Shown here piece by piece: positions 17,738-25,391 of a stretch of DNA of 64,000 nt. The translations under genes were made by a program, and so were the position numbers. The notes beneath the pieces were generated by a model. It did not search any database. It saw only the letters and a program-made list of their open reading frames with translations, and had not been told where the DNA came from. Numbering within the stretch: position 1 is the stretch's first letter; each line of letters opens with the position of its first letter. Source of the stretch: DASWJZ01 sp963720705 (lineage in GTDB: Bacteria > Pseudomonadota > Alphaproteobacteria > Rhizobiales > Afifellaceae); contig CAVRGJ010000003.1 of assembly GCA_963720705.1 (NCBI GenBank), positions 124,001 to 188,000 of the forward strand. The letters run 5' to 3'.

Positions 17738-18439
17738 TCAGAAGCGCTCGACCCAAGGCCGCAGCTCCACCTCCCACGTCCAGGCACTCCGCGGCTGCTT
17801 GAGAATCGCGAGATACGAGGCGGCAATCGCGTCGGGATCGAGCATCGAATTGGGATTGTCGGGAGGCTCGACGCGTCCCGGATTGCGGATCGCGCCGTCG
17901 ATCACGAAGTGCGCCACGTGAATGCCCTGCGGCTGAAGCTCGCGCGCCATGCTCTGCGCAAGCCCGCGGAGCGCAAATTTTGCCATCGCGAACGGCGCAG
18001 ATTGCGCATAGCCCTTCACGCTTGCCGAAGCGCCGGTGAAGAGAATGGCGCCGAAACGGCGCGGAAGCATGCGCCGGGCGGCCTGCTGCGCGACGAGGAA
18101 GCCGCCGAAGGCGCCGACCAAGAGCGCACGCTCGACCTCCTTCGGATCGAGGTTCACCAGTGGCCCGCGCGTGCGTCCGCTCGCATTGTAGATGACGACG
18201 TCGGGTGAACCGACCTGCTCTTCGACGTCACTGAACAGGCGTTCCACTTGAGCGGAATCCGTTGCGTCGCAGGCGAACGCCCGAGCGCCGGTCTCCTTCG
18301 TAAGCGGCGTCAGCTTCTCCGGCCGTCTCGCGGCGAGCGCAACTTTCAGCCCCTCGCGCGCGAGCAGCCGAGCGAGCGAGGCACTGAGCCCCTCTCCTGC
18401 GCCGACGATCAATGCGGTCCCATAGCCTGATGTAGCCAT
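17738..18439 (-). CDS. SDR-family protein with Phe in place of the catalytic Tyr
   Basis: A 233-residue short-chain dehydrogenase/reductase fold. The nucleotide-binding loop GAGEGLS (about 13-19), the NAS-type motif (YNASGRTRG) and Ser in the GASASV strand are present. The expected YxxxK reads FAMAK, so residue 150 is Phe while Lys154 is kept. Tyr is the general acid/base in classical SDRs, so redox activity may be lost or changed, unless a nearby Tyr (GYAQ, five residues earlier) substitutes. I believe this variant recurs in a subfamily found in alphaproteobacteria, but that is memory, not a search. The function is unknown. Neighbours are dnaE and lolD on the same strand. Confidence 0.8.
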   Translation of the reverse strand: MATSGYGTALIVGAGEGLSASLARLLAREGLKVALAARRPEKLTPLTKETGARAFACDATDSAQVERLFSDVEEQVGSPDVVIYNASGRTRGPLVNLDPKEVERALLVGAFGGFLVAQQAARRMLPRRFGAILFTGASASVKGYAQSAPFAMAKFALRGLAQSMARELQPQGIHVAHFVIDGAIRNPGRVEPPDNPNSMLDPDAIAASYLAILKQPRSAWTWEVELRPWVERF

Positions 18440-18509
18440 TGCGATTCACGCTCCCGTTCTTCCTGGAAGGGCGACGCGGGGTCGCTGGATAATCCTGAGC
18501 CGCGGACGT

Positions 18510-19268
18510 CTAAACCGGCCTTGCCGGCACGATGGCGCCATCCTCGATGGTGACGGTGCGGTCCATCTCCGCTGCGAGCGCGTAATTGTGTGTGGCAATC
18601 AGCGCGGCAAGGCCGGATTCCCGCACCAGCGTCCGCAGCGCCGAGAACACGTGGCCGGCCGTGTTCGGGTCGAGATTGCCGGTCGGCTCATCGGCGAGGA
18701 GAAGCCGCGGCGCGTTGATCACGGCGCGCGCGATCGCGACCCGCTGCTGCTCGCCGCCGGAAAGCTCCGCCGGCCGGTGCGACGCGCGCTTGTCGACGCG
18801 AAGATAGGCGAGGAGTTCAAGCGCACGCTTCTCCGCCTCGCGCTTATGCAAACCCGCGATCATCTGCGGCAGCACCAGGTTTTCCAGCGCCGAGAATTCG
18901 GGGAGAAGGTGGTGGAACTGGTAGACGAAGCCGATCTGCCGGCGCCTCAGCGCCGTGCGTCCGTCGTCACCGAGCCGCGAAGCGGCTTCGCTGTTGATCA
19001 GGACCTCGCCGGTATCGGGATGCTCGAGCAGGCCCGCGATATGAAGCAGCGTCGACTTCCCGGCGCCCGACGGCGCGACGAGCGCCACCATCTCGCCGAC
19101 CGCAACCGAAAGGTTCGCGTCCTTGAGCACGGGCAGCATGCCCGAGCCCGTCTTGTAGCTCCGCCCGATGCCTTCGAGCGAAAGGGCGCTCTTCCGCGCC
19201 GCCGCCTTGAGCGTGCCCGCCAGGAGCGGGTTTTCAGGGGCAACGGGGATTGCGATGTCTTCGCTCAT
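18510..19268 (-). CDS. lolD: Lipoprotein-releasing system ATP-binding protein LolD
   Basis: LolD is the ATPase that powers extraction of lipoproteins from the inner membrane for transfer to LolA. The 252 residues carry Walker A as APSGAGKST (Ala at the usual first Gly), the Q-loop YQFHHLLPEFSALENL typical of LolD/MacB-type ATPases, the ABC signature LSGGEQQRVAIARA, and Walker B LLLADEPTGNLD. I place the start at ATG 19266-19268, which overlaps the permease stop (ATGA). An open frame continues 15 codons upstream without support. Its partner is the permease directly upstream. Confidence 0.93.
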   Translation of the reverse strand: MSEDIAIPVAPENPLLAGTLKAAARKSALSLEGIGRSYKTGSGMLPVLKDANLSVAVGEMVALVAPSGAGKSTLLHIAGLLEHPDTGEVLINSEAASRLGDDGRTALRRRQIGFVYQFHHLLPEFSALENLVLPQMIAGLHKREAEKRALELLAYLRVDKRASHRPAELSGGEQQRVAIARAVINAPRLLLADEPTGNLDPNTAGHVFSALRTLVRESGLAALIATHNYALAAEMDRTVTIEDGAIVPARPV

Positions 19269-20554
19269 TCGTAGCGCAGCGCCTCGACCGGATCGAGCCG
19301 CGCCGCCCGCCACGCCGGGAAGATCGTGGCAAGGTAGGAAAGCGCAAGCGACATCAGCGCGATTGCGGTCGTCTCGGCCGGATCCATGTCGGCCGGAAGG
19401 GTCGATAGGAAATAGAGCTCGGGCGAAAAGATTTCGGTCCGCGTGATCCAGGAGATGAACTCTTTGAGCGATTCGATGTTGGCGCAGATGATGGTGCCGA
19501 TGATCAGCCCGGCGATCGTACCGACTGTCCCGATCGACGCTCCGGTGATGAAGAACACGCGGAGGATCGAGCCCTTCGTCGCCCCCATGGTTCTCAGAAT
19601 CGCGATGTCGCGGCCCTTGTCCTTCACGAGCATGATGAGCCCGGAAATGATGTTCAGTGCGGCAACGAGCACGATCAGGGTCAGGATCGTGAACATGACG
19701 TTCCGCTCGACCTGCAATGCGCTGAAGAAGGTGACGTTGCGCATGCGCCAGTCGGTCGTGAAGACCGGACGCCCGGCCGCCTTCTCCACGATCGGGCGCA
19801 TCTCGCCGACCTGGTCCGGGTCGGTCAGATAGACTTCGATCGCCTGTGCCGTATTGGGAGAGTTGAAATAGAGCTGCGCCTCCGAAAGCGGCATGAACAC
19901 GTAGGTCGAATCGTATTCCGACATGCCAATATTGAAGATCCCGACCACCGGGTACGACTTGATCCTCGGCGACGTGCCGAGCGGCGTGACCGCGCCGCGC
20001 GGACTGATCAGCATCACCTTGTCGCCGACATTGACGCCGAGCGACTGTGCGAGTCCCGTGCCGATCGCGATGCCGCCGGAATTATCGAAATCGAGAAGGC
20101 CGCCGCCGTCCTCGACGCTCCCCGATATCTTCTCCATGCCGAGAAGGTCCGGCCCGCGGATGCCGCGGACGAGCACGCCCGAGCTCCCGGTACTCGGGCC
20201 GGAGGCGAGCGCCTGGCCTTCGATGATGGGCATCGCCGCCTTCACGCCCGGCAGCGCGGATATCCGCTTGGCGACCTCGTCGTAGTCGGTCAGATCGCTT
20301 TCGATCGGTTGCACGATGATGTGGCCGTTGATGCCAAGGATCTTGTCGAGCAGCTCGGCGCGGAAGCCGTTCATCACCGCCATCACGACGACGAGCGTTG
20401 CAACGCCGAGCATGATGCCAAGGAAGGAGAACCCGGCGATCACCGAGATGAACGCCTCCTTGCGGCGCGGGCGCAGATAGCGCAGCGCCAGAATCCACTC
20501 GAACGCCGTGAAGGGCCGCGTCGCCTTCACTTTGCCGGCCGCGGCTTCCGCCAT
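19265..20554 (-). CDS. Lipoprotein-releasing ABC transporter permease (LolC/LolE family)
   Basis: This 429-residue inner-membrane permease has one N-terminal helix (about 35-60, with GFSFLGIMLGVATLVVVMAVMNGF), a large periplasmic MacB-like core, and three C-terminal helices of the FtsX type. The sequence begins FEWILALRYLRPRRKEAFISVI, the family hallmark. Only one permease gene is present next to lolD, so the complex may be a homodimer of the LolF type rather than LolCE; that is inference from context. The stop overlaps lolD by 4 bases, and the start lies one base after the proS stop. Confidence 0.92.
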   Translation of the reverse strand: MAEAAAGKVKATRPFTAFEWILALRYLRPRRKEAFISVIAGFSFLGIMLGVATLVVVMAVMNGFRAELLDKILGINGHIIVQPIESDLTDYDEVAKRISALPGVKAAMPIIEGQALASGPSTGSSGVLVRGIRGPDLLGMEKISGSVEDGGGLLDFDNSGGIAIGTGLAQSLGVNVGDKVMLISPRGAVTPLGTSPRIKSYPVVGIFNIGMSEYDSTYVFMPLSEAQLYFNSPNTAQAIEVYLTDPDQVGEMRPIVEKAAGRPVFTTDWRMRNVTFFSALQVERNVMFTILTLIVLVAALNIISGLIMLVKDKGRDIAILRTMGATKGSILRVFFITGASIGTVGTIAGLIIGTIICANIESLKEFISWITRTEIFSPELYFLSTLPADMDPAETTAIALMSLALSYLATIFPAWRAARLDPVEALRYE

Positions 20555-20555
20555 T

Positions 20556-21890
20556 CTAGCCCTCCCCGGCGACCTGCTTCATCAATCGATTCACCGCCGC
20601 ATCGATCGCGAGGGTCTCGCGCTCGCCGCTCGCCCGCCGTTTGATCTCGACCTCTCCCGCTTTCGCTCCCCGCGGCCCTACAATCACCTGCCACGGGAGG
20701 CCAATCAGGTCCATAGAAGCGAACTTCGCCCCCGCCCGCTGGTCGACGTCGTCGTATAGCACTGAAATGCCCGCCGCTTCGAGACGCATCATCAACCCGG
20801 TCGACACTTCGTCGGTGACCGTGTCGCCGGGCTTCAGGTTGATGAGCCCGACGGAGAACGGTGCCACGCTCTCCGGCCAGATGATACCGTCGTCATCGTG
20901 GCTCGCTTCGATGATGGCGCCGACGAGGCGCGAGACGCCGACGCCGTAGGAACCCATGTGGACGGGGTGCTCGGCGCCGTCCGGACCGGCGACCTGCGCA
21001 CGCATCGGCTCCGAATACTTCGTGCCGAAATAGAAGATGTGGCCGACCTCGATGCCGCGCGCGCTGACGCGGCGCTCCTCCGGCAGAGCGGCGAAGGCCG
21101 CTTCGTCATGCATGTCGTCGGTCGCAGCGTAGGAGGCGGTCCAGAGGTCGACGATCGGCGAAAGGTCGGATCGGAAATCGGTGTCCGCGCCCGGCACCTC
21201 GAGATCGAGCAGGTTCTTGTCGCAGTAGACGGCGCTCTCGCCGGTCTCTGCGAGGATGACGAATTCATGGCTGAGGTCGCCGCCGATCGGACCGGATTCG
21301 GCGCGCATCGGAATCGCTTTCAGGCCGAGCCGCGAGAACGTCCTTAAGTAGGCGACAAACATGCGGTTGTAGGCGGCCCGTGCGCCGGCGAGGTCCAGGT
21401 CGAAGGAGTAGGCGTCCTTCATCAGGAACTCGCGCCCGCGCATGACCCCGAAGCGCGGCCTGACCTCGTCACGGAACTTCCACTGGATATGGTAAAGGTT
21501 CAGCGGCAGGTCGCGGTACGACCGCACGTAGGTGCGGAAGATGTCGGTAATCATCTCCTCGTTAGTCGGGCCGTAGAGCATGTCGCGCTCATGCCGGTCG
21601 ACAATCCGGAGCATCTCCTTGCCGTAGTCTTCGTAGCGGCCGCTTTCCCGCCAAAGCTCCGCCGATTGGACGGTCGGCATCAGCACCTCGAGCGCTCCAG
21701 CCCGGTCCTGTTCCTGGCGCACGATCCGCTCGATATTCTTCAGGACGCGAAAGCCGAGCGGCAGCCAGGAATAGATGCCGGCTGCCTGCTGCCTAAGCAT
21801 GCCGGCGCGAAGCATCAGCCGATGCGAGACGATTTCGGCCTCTTTCGGGGTCTCTTTCAGGATCGGCAGAAAATAGCGGGAGAGCAGCAT
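20556..21890 (-). CDS. proS: Prolyl-tRNA synthetase (short alphaproteobacterial form)
   Basis: This enzyme charges tRNA-Pro. With the start at ATG 21888-21890 (MLLSRYFLPILKETP) the protein has 444 residues. Class II motifs are visible: motif 1 around RQQAAGIYSWLPLGFRVL, motif 2 in FRDEVRPRFGVMRGREFLMKDAYSFD, and motif 3 GSYGVGVSRLVGAI. It lacks the roughly 180-residue editing insertion of E. coli-type ProRS, as is normal in alphaproteobacteria, where separate proteins edit Ala-tRNA-Pro. An anticodon-binding domain covers the last ~90 residues. In-frame upstream ATG 21923 is possible but adds non-conserved residues; neither start has a strong ribosome-binding site. Confidence 0.95.
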   Translation of the reverse strand: MLLSRYFLPILKETPKEAEIVSHRLMLRAGMLRQQAAGIYSWLPLGFRVLKNIERIVRQEQDRAGALEVLMPTVQSAELWRESGRYEDYGKEMLRIVDRHERDMLYGPTNEEMITDIFRTYVRSYRDLPLNLYHIQWKFRDEVRPRFGVMRGREFLMKDAYSFDLDLAGARAAYNRMFVAYLRTFSRLGLKAIPMRAESGPIGGDLSHEFVILAETGESAVYCDKNLLDLEVPGADTDFRSDLSPIVDLWTASYAATDDMHDEAAFAALPEERRVSARGIEVGHIFYFGTKYSEPMRAQVAGPDGAEHPVHMGSYGVGVSRLVGAIIEASHDDDGIIWPESVAPFSVGLINLKPGDTVTDEVSTGLMMRLEAAGISVLYDDVDQRAGAKFASMDLIGLPWQVIVGPRGAKAGEVEIKRRASGERETLAIDAAVNRLMKQVAGEG

Positions 21891-22023
21891 GGACCGTGAA
21901 TCATTGAGGCTTTTCGGGGACATGATCGTATCGACCCCGGCTTGGCAAGGCTTGACCCCGGCAACCCTCTTTTGCGGCGTAGCGGTTGCGCCAAAATCGG
22001 GCACCTCGCCAAATTTTTCGGCA

Positions 22024-22046
22024 CTGTCACGGAAGGGTAGTGACAG
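22024..22046. promoter_or_regulatory. Operator-like palindrome CTGTCAC-N9-GTGACAG
   Basis: Perfect 7-base arms with a 9-base spacer, giving 16 bases centre to centre, suited to a dimeric helix-turn-helix regulator. The right arm contains the -35-like GTGACA of the plus-strand promoter candidate, so a bound protein would block it. The regulator is unknown. Confidence 0.45.
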
Positions 22047-22074
22047 GCGGATTCCGATCGGCTATGGTCGTTTC

Positions 22075-22213
22075 TCTAAGAAGGTGCGTTGACACCGAAT
22101 ACTCGCGGTCCAAGTCTTGGGAGGACTTCGTCAGACGGCGCGTCCAGCGCTAGCATGATGATCGGCTAATCGCGAAGGTCTTGAGCAAGGCAATGCCTTG
22201 CTCTTTTTCTTTT
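22075..22213 (+). ncRNA. Candidate small RNA between proS and the DUF1467 gene
   Basis: The proposed 5' end follows GTGACA-N17-TATGGT (22040-22068), and the 3' end is the perfect stem GAGCAAGGC / GCCTTGCTC with loop AAT (22183-22203) followed by TTTTTCTTTT. This is a textbook Rho-independent terminator pointing away from any annotated gene, so a transcript must enter it from this gap. GGAC and GTCC at 22123 and 22141 could form an internal stem. No family was recognised. The 5' end is uncertain; a start after the TTGACA at 22089 would give about 90 bases. Confidence 0.45.
22183..22213 (+). terminator. Strong intrinsic terminator on the plus strand
   Basis: A 9-bp perfect stem with a 3-base loop is followed by five T, C and four T. 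Read on the minus strand there is no T-run after the stem, so it does not serve the DUF1467 gene efficiently. Confidence 0.8.
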
Positions 22214-22241
22214 CAGCTCATTGCAAATTCGGCGCGAACCT

Positions 22242-22493
22242 TCACCGTGCCAAGTCTAGCAAGCCCAAGTGCAACACGTTGAAGTAGAGAAAGAAGCCTC
22301 CGTAAAGGATAGCCGCAAGCAACGTCGTGGCCAGGAGCCTGATCCCCATGCGCGGCCGATGCGGCGCGCCGGCGTCCGTTCCGAGCGTCACGTCGTCCAT
22401 TTCGTGATGGCTTCTTATGCCGAACGGAAGCACGACGAAGAGGCAGAGCCACCAGATAACGAAGTAGACGGCGATCGAAGGGAAGAGCCCCAT
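22242..22493 (-). CDS. DUF1467 family membrane protein
   Basis: An 83-residue protein with two hydrophobic segments (about 5-25 and 52-76) and a short polar loop containing PFGIRSHHE. This pattern, with WWLCLFVVLPFG in the first helix, is that of DUF1467, a small membrane protein family conserved in alphaproteobacteria, usually beside mce and proS as here. Its function is unknown. The ATG shares one base with the mce stop (TGATG), indicating coupling. It is probably co-transcribed with mce and rnj. Confidence 0.88.
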   Translation of the reverse strand: MGLFPSIAVYFVIWWLCLFVVLPFGIRSHHEMDDVTLGTDAGAPHRPRMGIRLLATTLLAAILYGGFFLYFNVLHLGLLDLAR

Positions 22494-22900
22494 CAGCCGA
22501 CCTCTTCGAGCTCGATGAGCGTGCCGAAAAAATCCTTCGGGCTGAGGAAGATCACCGGCTTGCCGTGCGCGCCGATCTTGGGCTCGCCGTCACCGAGAAC
22601 ACGCGCGCCTTCGCGCGTAAGCCGGTCGCGCGCGGCACGGACATTGTCGACTTCGTAGCAGAGGTGGTGCATCCCGCCCTCAGGATGCCGTTCGAGAAAC
22701 TTCGCGATCGGAGAAGCGTCGCCGAGCGGCGCGATGAGCTCGATCCGCGTGTTCGGGAGCTCGACGAAGACGACGCTGACGCCGTGCTCCGGCAGCGCCT
22801 GCGGCGCCGACACTTTTGCGTCGAGCTTGTCGCGATAGCGCCGCGCGGCTTTGTCCAAGTCCGAGACCGCGATCGCGACGTGGTTCAGCCGACCGAGCAC
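22493..22900 (-). CDS. mce: Methylmalonyl-CoA epimerase
   Basis: This enzyme interconverts (2S)- and (2R)-methylmalonyl-CoA on the route from propionyl-CoA to succinyl-CoA. The 135-residue protein is one vicinal-oxygen-chelate domain pair: RLNHVAIAVSDLDKA with metal ligand His7, RIELIAPLG, GMHHLCYEVDN with the second His, and IELEEV with the C-terminal Glu. Length matches the family. It lies 2 bases after rnj. The mutase genes are not in the window. Confidence 0.93.
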   Translation of the reverse strand: MLGRLNHVAIAVSDLDKAARRYRDKLDAKVSAPQALPEHGVSVVFVELPNTRIELIAPLGDASPIAKFLERHPEGGMHHLCYEVDNVRAARDRLTREGARVLGDGEPKIGAHGKPVIFLSPKDFFGTLIELEEVG

Positions 22901-22902
22901 GA

Positions 22903-24576
22903 CTAGTCGCTCACATGGACCACGTGGACGATCGTTTGCGGCTTCTTCCCCCAGGCCGCCTCGACCTCGCCCCTGACCGACCGCCGTACCGCTTCGCGTA
23001 CGGCGTCTGGATCGCGACGCTTCGTCTTTGACATCCCGTCGAGAGCATCGTCGACCGCTTCCTCGGCGATCGCGCGCAAGAGCTCGCCCTCCGCGTCGGA
23101 TTCCGGCAGGCCGAGGAGTGCGACAGTCGGGTCCTCGAGCACCTCGCCGTTGTCGGAGAGCACGATCGCCACGCTGACGATGCCGGCGAAGCTCAGACGC
23201 CGGCGGTCGACGACGCCGCTCGCCTCGTGCGACACGAGAAGCTTGCCATCGCGGTAGAGCCTGCCGTGCGCGATGCTCTCGAGGCGTTCTGCCGGTTCCG
23301 GTGCAAGCCGTATCATCTGGCCGTTCCGCGCTTCGATCACCTGAGGCACGCCGACGGCGCGTGCGAGCTTCGCCTGCTCGTGAAGGTGCAGCGCTTCGCC
23401 GTGCACGGGCACGACGATATGCGGCTTCAGCCAGTCGTAGAGCTGACGAAGCTCGTCGCGTCGCGGATGCCCGGACGTGTGGACGAGCGCGTCGCGGTCG
23501 GTGATCACTTCGGCGCCGAAATCGACGAGCGCGTTGATGATCATGTTCACCGTCCGCTCATTGCCCGGAATTGTGCGAGAGGAGAAGATCACCCGATCGC
23601 CCGGAGCGAGCGAGAGCGCGCGATGGTCCTTGGCCGCGACTTTCGCCAATGCGGCCCGGGGCTCGCCTTGACTGCCCGTCATCAGCGCCACGACTTTGTT
23701 CCGCGGCAAATTGGCGTAGGAATCCTGATCGAGGAATTCCGGCAGGCCCTCAAGATAGCCGAGCTCACGCGCCACGTCGACCGCACGGCGAATGGCACGC
23801 CCAACGACGACGACTTCGCGCCCCGCGCGATGCGCAGCTTCCGCCACTGCCCGCAAGCGCGCGACGTTCGAGGCGAAAGTCGTCACCGCCACGCGATGCG
23901 GCGCTTCGGCGATGAGCCGTTCGAGCACGCGCGCGACCTCCCCCTCGCTCGGGCTGATGCCGTCGCGGATCGCGTTGGTGGAATCGGAGATGAGTGCGAG
24001 CACGCCTTCCTCGCCGATCGTCGCGATGCGGTCATTGTCGGTGGCGCGCCCGATGCCCGGCGCCGGATCGAGCTTCCAGTCGCCCGTGTGAAACACGGTT
24101 CCAAGCGGCGTGCGGATCGCAAGCGCATTCGGCTCAGGGATCGAATGGGAGACCGGAACGAATTCCACCTCGAACGGACCCGCTGCGACGCGTCCCCCCT
24201 GTTGTACCACCTTGACGGCGATTTTCGGCGCGTTCAGCTCGCCCTGTCGCTTTGCCTCAAGCAACGCCGACGCGAACGGTGTCATGAACACAGGGGCTTC
24301 CAGCCTTGGCCAAAAATCGAAGAGCGCGCCATAGTGGTCTTCATGCGCGTGCGTGATGGCGATGCCGACGAGGTCGCTCTTGCGCTCCAGCAAAAATCCG
24401 ATGTCGGGGAGCACGGCGTCGACCCCCGGCAGCACTTCTTCATGGCCGAAGGCGACGCCCATGTCGACGGCGAGCCATTTCCGGTTTCGGCCACGGCCAT
24501 AGCCGTAGAGCGCGAGGTTCATCCCGATTTCGCCGACCCCGCCGAGCGGCACGAAGACCAGTTCCTCCGCCGCCAT
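22903..24576 (-). CDS. rnj: Ribonuclease J
   Basis: RNase J is a 5'-to-3' exo- and endoribonuclease of the metallo-beta-lactamase/beta-CASP class, involved in rRNA and mRNA maturation. The 557 residues show the zinc-binding HAHEDH motif (ITHAHEDHYGAL), the second-metal HTGDWK and SDSTNA segments, the beta-CASP motifs including SSRTIPGNE and HTSGHPRRDEL, and VPVHGEALHL. The C-terminal ~100 residues form the dimerisation domain. Length is normal for proteobacterial RNase J. It starts in a one-base overlap with birA. Confidence 0.95.
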   Translation of the reverse strand: MAAEELVFVPLGGVGEIGMNLALYGYGRGRNRKWLAVDMGVAFGHEEVLPGVDAVLPDIGFLLERKSDLVGIAITHAHEDHYGALFDFWPRLEAPVFMTPFASALLEAKRQGELNAPKIAVKVVQQGGRVAAGPFEVEFVPVSHSIPEPNALAIRTPLGTVFHTGDWKLDPAPGIGRATDNDRIATIGEEGVLALISDSTNAIRDGISPSEGEVARVLERLIAEAPHRVAVTTFASNVARLRAVAEAAHRAGREVVVVGRAIRRAVDVARELGYLEGLPEFLDQDSYANLPRNKVVALMTGSQGEPRAALAKVAAKDHRALSLAPGDRVIFSSRTIPGNERTVNMIINALVDFGAEVITDRDALVHTSGHPRRDELRQLYDWLKPHIVVPVHGEALHLHEQAKLARAVGVPQVIEARNGQMIRLAPEPAERLESIAHGRLYRDGKLLVSHEASGVVDRRRLSFAGIVSVAIVLSDNGEVLEDPTVALLGLPESDAEGELLRAIAEEAVDDALDGMSKTKRRDPDAVREAVRRSVRGEVEAAWGKKPQTIVHVVHVSD

Positions 24577-25388
24577 CAGGTCCCCGCTGCCGTGGCCGCA
24601 TTGCCGAAATGCACGTCGCCGGCGCTGATCGGGCGCGCCGTCCCGTCGCCGCCGCGAACGACGAGCCGGCCCTCAAGGTCGATCGTCTCGAACGTGCCGC
24701 TCACCGTCTCGTCTCCGACCTTGACCGAGATCGGTCCGCCGATGCCGGCCGCCCGCGCGAGCCAGCGGTCGCGGATCGCCCCGAAGCCACGGCCGTTATC
24801 CCATGTCGCCACGTGCTCCACCCACGCCTCGGCGAGCGCTTGGAAGAGTACCTCGGCGGTCGTCACGATGCCGCAGGCGGCGAGCGAAGTCGCCGGATAG
24901 GGCACGTCCTCCGGCGCCTCCTGCACGTTCACACCGATGCCGACGACCACGCATCTAGGAGCGCCGACGAGAGACACCGCCTCAAGCAGGATCCCGGCGA
25001 GTTTCGCCCCGTCCCAAAGGAGATCGTTTGGCCATTTGAGGCGGACCGGTCCGCCGCCGGTCGAGCCTTCCGACGCGTCGGTGACGCCGGCGACGGCACG
25101 GATAGCGCCATCGAGCGCCAGCCCCGCTACGAAGCCAAGCGTCGCTGCGATCGAGCCGAGGTTCAACTCCAACATGAGGAGGCTCGCGGCAAGGTTACCC
25201 TCTAGCGTCTGCCAAGCACGCCCGCGGCGGCCGTAACCCTGCGTCTGCGACCGCGCGACGACCCAGAGCCGACCAGGGTCACCAAGCCTAGCCCACGCGA
25301 ATGCCTCGTTGCTTGTGGAGCCGACGGATTCGTAAAACGCGAGACGGTAGCCGGCGCCGCGCGCCTTCGGGCCGAGAGCAAAGGTCAT
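24576..25388 (-). CDS. birA: Biotin--[acetyl-CoA-carboxylase] ligase BirA
   Basis: This enzyme attaches biotin to the biotin carboxyl carrier protein through biotinyl-AMP. The 270 residues start directly with the ligase domain (ESVGSTSNEA); the biotin-binding loop reads GYGRRGRAW and KWPNDLLWDGAKLAGIL is the other hallmark. There is no N-terminal helix-turn-helix domain, so unlike E. coli BirA it should not act as a repressor (group I form). A C-terminal SH3-like domain with TVSGTFETIDLEGRLVV follows. It lies 3 bases after nuoN. Confidence 0.93.
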   Translation of the reverse strand: MTFALGPKARGAGYRLAFYESVGSTSNEAFAWARLGDPGRLWVVARSQTQGYGRRGRAWQTLEGNLAASLLMLELNLGSIAATLGFVAGLALDGAIRAVAGVTDASEGSTGGGPVRLKWPNDLLWDGAKLAGILLEAVSLVGAPRCVVVGIGVNVQEAPEDVPYPATSLAACGIVTTAEVLFQALAEAWVEHVATWDNGRGFGAIRDRWLARAAGIGGPISVKVGDETVSGTFETIDLEGRLVVRGGDGTARPISAGDVHFGNAATAAGT

Positions 25389-25391
25389 CGA

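Larger units (their letters stand above)
21891..22241. other. 351-base gap with operator-like palindrome, promoter-like sequence and terminator
   Basis: No protein gene is visible here. On the plus strand the gap holds, in order: a CTGTCAC/GTGACAG palindrome (22024-22046), GTGACA and TATGGT 17 bases apart (22040-22068), a second TTGACA (22089-22094) without a clear -10, and a strong intrinsic terminator (22183-22213). Both flanking genes point the other way, so these plus-strand signals belong to neither. A small RNA of about 140 bases is the simplest reading. Confidence 0.5.
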
